5,393 bases of DNA from Chryseobacterium sp. (GCA_030146295.1 JASLCD010000438.1:1-5393), one strand, 5' to 3'; shown: positions 1-5,393, numbered from the stretch's first letter. Notes: generated by a model not told the origin, from the letters alone. Translations and numbers: made by a program.

Positions 1-152
1 TGGTTCTTTTCATCAAAGTGTCTGTGATAGTCCGAATAGGAATCACTATATTTTTTATCTTTTTTAGTCAATATTTTTTTTATGCTGATTAAACTTAATA
101 CTGCCAAAAGACCAACTCCTCCTGCCAGTAAAACTCCAACTTCTTTTTTCAT
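1..152 (-). CDS. small membrane-anchored protein of unknown function, N-terminal part (3' end outside window)
   Basis: Reading leftwards from an ATG at 152-150, the frame stays open for 50 codons to the window edge. The product begins MKKEVGVLLAGGVGLLAV. After three charged residues comes one hydrophobic, Gly-rich segment at about residues 5-24, then a very basic stretch (KKILTKKDKK, about 25-34), then a polar Tyr/Ser/Asp/His segment ending at the edge near HRHFDEKN. This order fits a single N-terminal membrane segment or uncleaved signal anchor; the basic flank after it suggests the tail stays in the cytoplasm by the positive-inside rule (inference). I do not recognise the family. Two further in-frame ATGs lie upstream, at 191-189 and 179-177, and would add 13 or 9 residues. 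I prefer 152 because Met-Lys-Lys directly before the hydrophobic stretch is the usual N-terminus for such proteins. No Shine-Dalgarno site helps choose. The gene diverges from the one at 327. The C-terminus is unseen, so total length is unknown. Confidence 0.6.
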   Translation of the reverse strand, partial: MKKEVGVLLAGGVGLLAVLSLISIKKILTKKDKKYSDSYSDYHRHFDEKN

Positions 153-326
153 ATTTCTTTGATTTAATATTGTTACCATTGCAAAAAGCATACCTATTTT
201 ATTTTTTTAAATTATAAATTTTGTTAACATTAAACTTTATTTTTAGGAAAATTATAATCCGCTATTTTTCTTATATTTAATAATTGTAATGGTTTAATTA
301 TTGTACTTAACAAGAAAAATATTATT
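153..326. other. divergent intergenic spacer, AT-rich
   Basis: This 174-bp, strongly A+T-rich stretch separates the divergent genes starting at 152 (minus) and 327 (plus), so it should hold both promoters. I find no clean pair of Bacteroidetes -33 (TTTG) and -7 (TAnnTTTG) boxes on either strand. The nearest plus-strand match is TATATTTA at 272-279, which has A instead of the final G and lacks a properly spaced -33 box. A perfect 8-bp palindrome, TGTTAACA, lies at 222-229, and a short AT-only inverted repeat (AAATT, 3-base gap, AATTT) at 209-221. In DNA of this composition these may be chance. No RNA gene or coding frame is supported, apart from the optional 13-codon N-terminal extension of the left gene. 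Confidence 0.5.
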
Positions 327-677
327 ATGGAAAATCCAGAAAACACCGACAGAATGACGACCTTAAGCCAGGTCATGAAAACGCTTTCTGAAAGGGGAAT
401 ACAGAGAGAGTTCAGAATGAATGAAAATTGTGAAATGAAGTTTGAAAATTCTGAGAAAGTCTATCAGCCTGCAGAATTGACCATTTTGAAAACCTATCGT
501 TTTGAGGGAGATAGTAATCCCGATGACAGTGCTGTGCTTTATGTTGTAAAAGACAGTGCCGGAAACCGTGGAATGATCATAGACTCATACGGTGCAGACA
601 GCAATTACGCAGGTGAAGAGTTTGATAAATTTCTAAGGGATATTCCGGTATTGGAAAGTGATGAGTTCAATTTTTAA
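327..677 (+). CDS. small soluble protein, Bacteroidetes family often labelled 'phosphoribosylpyrophosphate synthetase' (function unknown)
   Basis: A 116-residue acidic protein with no signal peptide or membrane segment, so probably cytoplasmic. The body from Met10 (MTTLSQVMKTLSERGIQ) to about residue 107 matches, from memory, a roughly 100-residue family common in Bacteroidetes. Its hallmarks are an N-terminal MTTLS-type helix, a central K-x-YRFEG-x-(S/N)-x-P-x-D segment (here KTYRFEGDSNPDD, about 55-67), and a following strand with a Gly-Tyr/Ser-Tyr-Gly turn (IIDSYGAD, about 84-91). Databases often name it phosphoribosylpyrophosphate synthetase. It is about a third of the length of a true Prs enzyme, and I see no DLHxxQxxxFF-type or PRPP-binding loop motif, so the enzymatic name should not be used. 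The start at 327 follows the A-rich leader aagaaaaatattatt. Met10 (354-356) is a reasonable alternative because the family similarity starts there. The gene stands alone, divergent from the left gene and convergent with the AsmA-like gene. The role is unknown; the reading frame itself is convincing. Confidence 0.8.
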   Translation: MENPENTDRMTTLSQVMKTLSERGIQREFRMNENCEMKFENSEKVYQPAELTILKTYRFEGDSNPDDSAVLYVVKDSAGNRGMIIDSYGADSNYAGEEFDKFLRDIPVLESDEFNF

Positions 678-696
678 ACTGAACCTGTTCTATATT

Positions 697-790
697 AATT
701 CTTTAAACTATTAAGGTTGTTTTTCATTAAAAGACGGTTTGTATTATACAATCAGTAATCTACAGTGCTATCTTAATGGTTTAAAGAAAT
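697..790. repeat. 19-bp imperfect inverted repeat in the convergent spacer
   Basis: The left arm at 697-715 (AATTCTTTAAACTATTAAG) and the reverse complement of the right arm at 772-790 agree at 17 of 19 positions. They include an unbroken ten-base TTCTTTAAAC block and a six-base ATTAAG block. One of the two mismatches becomes a G-U pair in a plus-strand transcript, so RNA from that strand could form a stem of about 17 pairs closed over 56 bases. The interval holds a smaller perfect palindrome, TTGTAT-T-ATACAA, at 739-751. The arms fill almost the whole spacer between the convergent stops at 677 and 790, and the right arm touches the last base of the minus-strand stop codon. Possible roles are a two-way transcript-end structure or a remnant of a small inverted-repeat element. 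I see no clear target-site duplication and no U-run right after the right arm. Confidence 0.5.
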
Positions 791-3441
791 TATTCTTCTG
801 TATTTTCTTTTTTCTTGAATATATTATTCAGAAAACCTTTCTTTTCTTTTTTTTCTGCTTCCGGTTTGGAAGTTTCTTTTTTATTTTTGATCTCCTGTTT
901 TATTTCTTTTACAGACTGCTTCATATCTTTGACGGAAGAAACAGCATTTTTAACCTTTTTCTCTGTCTTTTCTACACTTTTACCAATAAGGGTTTTCTTC
1001 AATCCCTGCTCAATTCCTTTCCAGAACAGATTAAAGAAGGATTTTGTCGGGTCACGTTCTACATTTTCTACTATGACTGCCTCAGGAAAACTTCCTGAAT
1101 CTGATTTGAGAAAAACATTGGCAACAGCCGTGAGGAAGCCTTTCTTTTCATGATTCGTCTTATTGAGTACCGCTATTTTCAGATCTTTATGTTTAAGATT
1201 AAAAGTTCCGTGTAATCCTGCAGGATTTCCTTTAAAATTAAACAACATTTCCTGAATCGTTCCTGCTGTAGCCGTCACATGAAGATATGGCCTGATAAAT
1301 GGATTGATTCCACTGGCAGGAAGACTGCTGGTTTTTCCTGAAATCGTAAAGTTATCGTTCTTATCAGCAACATCGAAGTTCCAGTTTACGGAAAGTGGTG
1401 ACAGGTTCATGAATGAACAATTGATCTTAATATCCACTTTTGTGGGCTTTCCTTTTATCTTGGCGGAATTCAGGTTTCTGACATTCATATTAAAGTTGCT
1501 GAATATCAATTTTCCGGGGCCCATACTTTCCGGAGTATCTTCTTCATAAACTAGTACTGAATTTTTCAGATCAAGATTATTGATCGTCATCGGAATCTTA
1601 ATGGAACGCAGCATTTTGGAATACAGCGCTTTTATTTTTGGATCGTCTTTCGGAATTTTACTTCTGAAAATATTGGCATCTGCTGACTGGATCGTGACAT
1701 GGGAAGCATTCACCATTTTATGATGAGAAAACACGTCCCAGCTTCCTTCTGCAATTATTTGTCCGGCTTTTATATCATACAAATCTCTTTCAACAGGAAT
1801 CATTTTGATAAACTGTCCCCTCGAAACAAGAGGTTTCATCGCAAAATTATTGATCTGAACTTTATTTTTATTCAGCTTCAGAAGTCCTAAACTCATATTG
1901 TAGAACTGTGTTTTGTAGGCAAAGTTCCGGGTGGTGAGGTAATAATCTTTGACTTTGAAGGATAATCCCTGTTGATTCGGCTTGGGGGCCAATTCAATAG
2001 CATTAAGTGTAGCATTCAAATCATGAAAAATCAGGGGTTCTTTTCCGTTATCATAAGTGATGTTTGAGTTTTTCAAAGACATCTTCCCTATCACTAGAGA
2101 TTGTATGATTCCCGGTCCCGGGGTTTTGTGGGGCTTCTTCTCTCCTGCTTTGATCGTTCCATTTACATTCTCAACGAGAATATCTTTGAGATCAAGATTC
2201 ACTTTTTTATTAAGAAATTCAATTGTATTAATATTAAAAGCAATATGATTTGTTTTTATATCTGCAGTTGTTTTTCCTGCTGATGGAGTTCCGGATGTCA
2301 GCAAAACATCTCTAATTTCCCCACTTTTAGGGCTTAGTGCAAGGCTTCTTATCGAGATATTCTGATGATTGGAATACTGTATATCTTTTCCGGAAAGCAA
2401 AAAATCTTTATATCCGACAGGAATCACCTGTTGTGAACTTTCTTTATTAAACATCAGCTGACTGACATTCAGATTAAGGTTTCCAACAGACAGGAATTTA
2501 TTGCCATCCTGTTTATTGATCTGAACTACGGCATTATTGAGTTTTATATTTTTTAAATCAATTTCAAAATTGGAATTTTTATTTGTTTTTACCGCTTTTA
2601 CTCCTGTATTATATACTGTAAAAACAGGATTTTGAAAGGCGGCGTTAGCCAGTGACACTTTATTTTTTGTCAAAACTACATCTTTGAATTCCATTTTTGG
2701 AACACTAAATTCAAATAATTGGGGCTTTTTAGGATAAAACTTTTTAAACTGGGCAAAAGAAAGAAGCGGAGTCAGTCTGAAATTTTCAACTGACATCTGC
2801 CCGTCACTGGTATTAATCTTATTAATAGTAATGGCATACGTTTCATCGGGACGGAAAAAGAACTTCTCCCCTTTAATACTGTATCTGTCAAAAACTACTG
2901 GCAGTTTATCTTCAACCGATTCTTCTGTCATCTGCAAGTTTTCCACAAACAGATCCAGCTGCTGTACAGATAGAAACTTTTGTTTAGTATGCCTGAAAAC
3001 AGCAATTTTCCCGTTGTTGATTCTAATATTTTCAAACAAAAACGGGCTTCTTTTTTTTCCTGTTTTCCGATCGACGGGTTTGGCAAGAATAATATTTAAA
3101 CTGGGTCTTGCCAGCAACAAATCCGAAGAACTTATTCTTTTATTAAAAATAGCATCGTAAATCCCAAAACGGCTTATTTTAAGGGTATCAATAGTCCCTT
3201 GCAATCCGATAACTTCTGTATTTTGGGGATTTTTGCTGTTGATAGAAATTCCGGAAGCGAAGATATTCCCTGTTCCTAAATCTACATCCAGGGTTTTATA
3301 GGAAACTTTATACTCAGTATTCTTTTTAATATAGTCCGGAAGCTGGGTTTTAAGCCATATATTCAGTCCAAAATTCGCAGCAAGAAGAATTCCTGCCAAG
3401 ATTCCGAAACTTATCAATAGTCTTTTGACCCATTTTCTCAT
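790..3441 (-). CDS. AsmA/DUF748-like envelope protein, membrane-anchored, 883 residues
   Basis: The protein starts MRKWVKRLLI with one hydrophobic segment at about residues 8-30, which fits an inner-membrane anchor with the rest in the periplasm. What follows is a long, beta-rich, mostly polar body, as in the AsmA/TamB/YhdP group and Bacteroidetes DUF748-like proteins. In studied bacteria this group bridges inner and outer membranes and supports phospholipid transport or outer-membrane assembly; that role is assumed here from the family. A recurring pattern (hydrophobic-x-hydrophobic-Asn/Lys-Asn-x-x-hydrophobic) occurs at 139-151, 299-311, 454-466 and 623-635. Conserved C-terminal block: about 713-780 (PFIRPYLHVTATAGTIQ, FNFKGNPAGLHG, HKDLKIAVLN, KKGFLTAVANVFLKSD). 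The tail from 820 is Lys/Glu-rich with a probable amphipathic or coiled helix at about 823-853, and ends in a short KKGFLNNIFKKK motif (867-878). The ATG at 3441-3439 begins the anchor directly. The gene lies 31 bp after the DUF2797 stop and is probably co-transcribed. Exact subfamily is uncertain. Confidence 0.75.
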   Translation of the reverse strand: MRKWVKRLLISFGILAGILLAANFGLNIWLKTQLPDYIKKNTEYKVSYKTLDVDLGTGNIFASGISINSKNPQNTEVIGLQGTIDTLKISRFGIYDAIFNKRISSSDLLLARPSLNIILAKPVDRKTGKKRSPFLFENIRINNGKIAVFRHTKQKFLSVQQLDLFVENLQMTEESVEDKLPVVFDRYSIKGEKFFFRPDETYAITINKINTSDGQMSVENFRLTPLLSFAQFKKFYPKKPQLFEFSVPKMEFKDVVLTKNKVSLANAAFQNPVFTVYNTGVKAVKTNKNSNFEIDLKNIKLNNAVVQINKQDGNKFLSVGNLNLNVSQLMFNKESSQQVIPVGYKDFLLSGKDIQYSNHQNISIRSLALSPKSGEIRDVLLTSGTPSAGKTTADIKTNHIAFNINTIEFLNKKVNLDLKDILVENVNGTIKAGEKKPHKTPGPGIIQSLVIGKMSLKNSNITYDNGKEPLIFHDLNATLNAIELAPKPNQQGLSFKVKDYYLTTRNFAYKTQFYNMSLGLLKLNKNKVQINNFAMKPLVSRGQFIKMIPVERDLYDIKAGQIIAEGSWDVFSHHKMVNASHVTIQSADANIFRSKIPKDDPKIKALYSKMLRSIKIPMTINNLDLKNSVLVYEEDTPESMGPGKLIFSNFNMNVRNLNSAKIKGKPTKVDIKINCSFMNLSPLSVNWNFDVADKNDNFTISGKTSSLPASGINPFIRPYLHVTATAGTIQEMLFNFKGNPAGLHGTFNLKHKDLKIAVLNKTNHEKKGFLTAVANVFLKSDSGSFPEAVIVENVERDPTKSFFNLFWKGIEQGLKKTLIGKSVEKTEKKVKNAVSSVKDMKQSVKEIKQEIKNKKETSKPEAEKKEKKGFLNNIFKKKENTEE

Positions 3442-3472
3442 ATTTTGTAATTTGGTTTTATTTTTTCAGCAA

Positions 3473-4270
3473 TCAATTCCTTATTTCAAGTTCAATCACA
3501 TATCCTTCATGTCCTCTTACATTGATAAAATTTCCTCCTTCAAATCCCATGTATTGCCCTTTAATTCCGGTAAGCCTTCCTGTAAATTCGGGTTTTTTAT
3601 CTAATGTGAATGAAGTAACTTTTTCCGGTTTTGCAAAAGGGTAATCGAACATCCACAATTCTTCTCCTTCACTATAAAATTTCTGAAAGTCTTCAGGAAA
3701 ATATTCTTTGATCTTCTGCCTGAAGTCCGCAAGATCAATTTCTCCTTCAAAATCATCCTGAAGCATCTTTCTCCAGTTTGTTTTATCAGCAAGATGTTCT
3801 TTCAAAGCAACTTCTATCATCCCTGCTTCATACCGGTTCTCTGTTCTCGCAATGGGTAATGCAAAAGTAGCGCCCTGATCAATCCATCTAGTAGGAATCT
3901 GGGTATTTCTTGTAACTCCAACCTTTACATCTCCGGTATAAGCCAGATACACGGTGTGCGGCTGAAGCTGAATTTGTTTTTCTACCTCCAGATCTCTTTC
4001 TGCAACTCCTAAATGTGCTGTAGAAAGCTCCGGACGGATAATGGTATCACTTGCATAAGGGCTTTCAAAAAAACAGTTTTTGCAGAATCCCATTCTGTAA
4101 ATAGGCTTATTTTCCCCGCAGTTTACACATTGAAATCCCGTGTGCCTGATACTTAATTCCTTTCCAATCAACTCATTCATATGAATCAGATCTCCTGAAA
4201 GATTGAGGTAGTATTGGATTGGTTTTGCATCATAGCTTGTCATCTTTAAAATTTGCCCTTGAAACTGCAT
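3473..4270 (-). CDS. DUF2797 family protein with zinc knuckle and GIY-YIG-like core
   Basis: A 265-residue soluble protein matching DUF2797, mainly through the segment KVGVTRNTQIPTRWIDQGA (116-134) and DKTNWRKML (162-170). Order: an N-terminal strand region (1-47); a four-cysteine metal knuckle, C48-x2-C51 and C63-x2-C66; a linker containing RPELSTAHLG (79-88); a central alpha/beta core (106-170); an acidic helical part (171-212); and a C-terminal strand domain (GRLTGIKGQYMGF, then INVRGHEGYVIELEI). The core resembles GIY-YIG nucleases: strand VYLAYTG (107-113), strand KVGVT (116-120), Arg128, Glu153, and Asn165 exactly 12 residues after Glu153, as I recall for UvrC. Nuclease or nucleic-acid binding activity is inference; the family has no function I can name. 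From memory, proteobacterial members carry more Cys in the linker (CDxC and PExCH types), which are replaced here. The start at 4270 lies just after a plausible promoter and gives a natural N-terminus. It is first of a probable two-gene operon with the AsmA-like gene. Confidence 0.85.
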   Translation of the reverse strand: MQFQGQILKMTSYDAKPIQYYLNLSGDLIHMNELIGKELSIRHTGFQCVNCGENKPIYRMGFCKNCFFESPYASDTIIRPELSTAHLGVAERDLEVEKQIQLQPHTVYLAYTGDVKVGVTRNTQIPTRWIDQGATFALPIARTENRYEAGMIEVALKEHLADKTNWRKMLQDDFEGEIDLADFRQKIKEYFPEDFQKFYSEGEELWMFDYPFAKPEKVTSFTLDKKPEFTGRLTGIKGQYMGFEGGNFINVRGHEGYVIELEIRN

Positions 4271-4282
4271 ATTATATTTGTA

Positions 4283-4298
4283 TTACTTTTTTAAGTAA
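4283..4298. repeat. short inverted repeat TTACTT-TTTT-AAGTAA
   Basis: A perfect six-base inverted repeat with a four-base T spacer sits 13-28 bases upstream of the DUF2797 start and overlaps the proposed -7 box of that gene. A third copy of AAGTAA occurs at 4322-4327, between the divergent genes. The position would suit an operator or an early-transcript hairpin, but the composition is very AT-rich and chance is possible. Confidence 0.3.
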
Positions 4299-4321
4299 AT
4301 TTAATGATTATATTTTTCAAA
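4290..4321 (-). promoter_or_regulatory. candidate Bacteroidetes-type promoter for the DUF2797/AsmA-like operon
   Basis: Read on the minus strand, a -33-like TTTG (4321-4318) is followed after 20 bases by TACTTAAA (4297-4290). The latter keeps the TA and the first two T of the TAnnTTTG -7 box but not its final TG. The start codon at 4270 would lie about 20 bases downstream, giving a short, A-rich, Shine-Dalgarno-free leader. Spacing is right but the -7 match is only partial. No other pair in the 89-bp spacer looks better on this strand. Confidence 0.35.
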
Positions 4322-4333
4322 AAGTAAAATTTA

Positions 4334-4341
4334 TATTTTTG
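4334..4341 (+). promoter_or_regulatory. Bacteroidetes -7 box (TATTTTTG) for the epimerase gene
   Basis: TATTTTTG fits the Bacteroidetes -7 consensus TAnnTTTG exactly and lies 18 bases before the ATG at 4360. The transcript would start in the short A-rich leader (about 4347-4350). The expected -33 TTTG is replaced by the T-rich stretch at 4313-4318, so only one of the two boxes is well matched. The leader AAAAAATACAA before the ATG has no Shine-Dalgarno site, as is common in this phylum. Confidence 0.5.
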
Positions 4342-4359
4342 TACTCATAAAAAATACAA

Positions 4360-5388
4360 ATGGTTTATCTTGTAACAGGCGGCAGTGGGTTCATCGGATC
4401 TCATCTAATTGAACGATTATTAAGAAATGGACATTCTGTCATAAACATTGACAATTTTGATGATTTCTATAACTATCAGGTAAAAATTAAAAATACTTTA
4501 GAATCAATTGGTAAAATTTCGGATTTTGAATACTCAGATAAAGAGACTGATATCCGTCACTTAATTTCACTCACTCATTCTGACCAGTATTCCCTCTATT
4601 GGCAGGATATCCGTGACCAAAAAGGTCTTGAAAACATCTTTAAAAACCACCATATTGATATGGTGATTCATCTTGCTGCACTTGCTGGTGTACGCCCTTC
4701 CATTGAGCGCCCTTTAGAATATGAAGAAGTGAATGTAAGAGGGACTATGAATCTTTGGGAACTGTGTAAAGATTTCAATATTAAAAAATTTATTTGCGCC
4801 TCCTCATCAAGTGTTTACGGAAACAATGAAAAGGTTCCTTTTGCAGAAACAGATAATGTAGACAATCCTATATCCCCCTATGCGGCCACCAAGAAAAGTG
4901 GAGAAATTATAGGACATGTTTACCACAATCTATACCATATAGATATGATCCAGCTCAGGTTCTTTACAGTATATGGGCCGAGACAAAGACCAGACCTTGC
5001 CATACACAAGTTTGTAAAGCTTATTTCAGAGGATCAGGAAATCCCTTTTTATGGTGATGGAAATACTGCCAGAGACTATACCTATATAGATGATATTATA
5101 GATGGGATTACGAAGTCTATCCTTTATCTGGAGGCCAATTCCGGGGTGTATGAAATACTTAATCTCGGAGAAAACCAGGTGGTCACTTTATCTCAGATGG
5201 TTGCTGCTATAGAAACTGCAATGGGAAAAACTGCCACCAGAAAAATTCTGCCAATGCAACCCGGAGATGTCACAAAAACGAATGCGGACATTACCAAAGC
5301 AAGGGATTTAATAGGGTATAAACCGGCCACAGACTTCCAAAATGGCATAAAAAAATTTGTGGAATGGTTTTTGAGAAAACGACATTAA
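4360..5388 (+). CDS. NAD-dependent nucleotide-sugar epimerase, probable UDP-glucuronate 4-epimerase-like
   Basis: A complete 342-residue extended short-chain dehydrogenase/reductase. It likely turns over a UDP-sugar at C4 through a transient keto intermediate with bound NAD+, in the cytoplasm, supplying precursors for capsule, LPS or other surface glycans. Visible motifs: Rossmann GGSGFIG (7-13) after the first strand; Asp31 at the end of the second strand, the usual NAD ribose ligand; HLAALAGVRPS (104-114); SSSSVYG (148-154), where Ser149 aligns with the catalytic Ser of GalE; Tyr174-x3-Lys178 in SPYAATKKS; RFFTVYGPRQRPD (200-212); and RDYTYIDDIIDGI (239-250 region). The AGVRxSIExP block and RPDLA segment favour the UDP-glucuronate 4-epimerase group over plain GalE, but UDP-galactose or UDP-N-acetylhexosamine epimerase, or a related dehydratase, cannot be excluded. 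Between about 41 and 82 the protein has a longer polar segment than I expect at this place in the family. The ATG at 4360 is the only sensible start, with the Rossmann strand beginning at once. No downstream partner is visible; the window ends five bases after the stop. Confidence 0.88.
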   Translation: MVYLVTGGSGFIGSHLIERLLRNGHSVINIDNFDDFYNYQVKIKNTLESIGKISDFEYSDKETDIRHLISLTHSDQYSLYWQDIRDQKGLENIFKNHHIDMVIHLAALAGVRPSIERPLEYEEVNVRGTMNLWELCKDFNIKKFICASSSSVYGNNEKVPFAETDNVDNPISPYAATKKSGEIIGHVYHNLYHIDMIQLRFFTVYGPRQRPDLAIHKFVKLISEDQEIPFYGDGNTARDYTYIDDIIDGITKSILYLEANSGVYEILNLGENQVVTLSQMVAAIETAMGKTATRKILPMQPGDVTKTNADITKARDLIGYKPATDFQNGIKKFVEWFLRKRH

Positions 5389-5393
5389 GTAAA

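Noticed and set aside
272..311. Plus-strand promoter candidates (TATATTTA at 272-279; ATTG at 284-287 with TACTTAAC at 304-311)
   Set aside because: The first lacks a spaced -33 box; the second has a 16-base spacer and a poor -7 match. Neither is good enough to call.
665..684. GTTCA...TGAAC hairpin overlapping the stop codon of the 327-677 gene
   Set aside because: Only five pairs, a mismatch next to the stem and no U-run; likely chance.
682..724. Possible rho-independent terminator for the 327-677 gene: AACC/TTAAT pairing with ATTAAGGTT followed by GTTTTT
   Set aside because: The stem is AT-rich, needs a nine-base bulge, and the U-run is only five long; too weak to list as a terminator. 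It also competes with the longer inverted repeat.
739..1153. Phe-rich open frames on the plus strand opposite the end of the AsmA-like gene
   Set aside because: They are reverse-strand shadows of the Lys/Glu-rich C-terminal tail: AAA/GAA codons read backwards as TTT/TTC. No family resemblance, and they overlap a well-supported gene.
1304..3160. Several 60-110 codon plus-strand frames inside the AsmA-like gene
   Set aside because: They lie wholly within the long minus-strand gene, have unordered composition and no plausible start context, and so are chance open frames.
3601..3792. 63-codon minus-strand frame inside the DUF2797 gene
   Set aside because: It is an out-of-frame overlap within a gene whose own frame carries clear family motifs.
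1..5393. A mobile, defence or CRISPR system
   Set aside because: No transposase, integrase, direct-repeat array, toxin-antitoxin pair or restriction motif is visible. The GIY-YIG-like protein sits in a family and setting that look like ordinary chromosome.

Overview
The window is low-GC chromosomal DNA. It has A-rich leaders without Shine-Dalgarno sites, at least one Bacteroidetes-type -7 box (TAnnTTTG), and protein families typical of Flavobacteriia. A Chryseobacterium-like member of the Weeksellaceae is the best guess from the feel of the proteins, but this was not checked by any search. I see no mobile element, phage gene, tRNA, rRNA or CRISPR array.

Layout: (1) 1-152, minus strand, the N-terminal part of a small membrane-anchored protein that runs off the left edge. 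(2) 153-326, an AT-rich divergent spacer. (3) 327-677, plus strand, a 116-residue soluble protein of a small Bacteroidetes family that databases often label 'phosphoribosylpyrophosphate synthetase' without visible support. (4) 678-789, a convergent spacer with a 19-bp imperfect inverted repeat. (5) 790-3441, minus strand, an 883-residue AsmA/DUF748-like envelope protein. (6) 3473-4270, minus strand, a DUF2797 protein with a four-cysteine zinc knuckle and a GIY-YIG-like core. (7) 4271-4359, a short divergent promoter region. (8) 4360-5388, plus strand, a complete nucleotide-sugar epimerase of the UDP-glucuronate 4-epimerase/GalE-like group.

Functional links: the DUF2797 and AsmA-like genes are 31 bp apart on the same strand and probably form one transcript, DUF2797 first. 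The AsmA-like protein and the epimerase both point to the cell envelope (lipid transport or outer-membrane upkeep, and surface polysaccharide precursors). They are divergently transcribed, so the link is only neighbourhood.

The window looks mostly like ordinary housekeeping or envelope chromosome. The points most worth a second look are the GIY-YIG-like residue pattern in the DUF2797 protein together with an apparently lost second metal cluster, the roughly 312-residue internal duplication in the AsmA-like protein, and the inverted repeat between the convergent genes.
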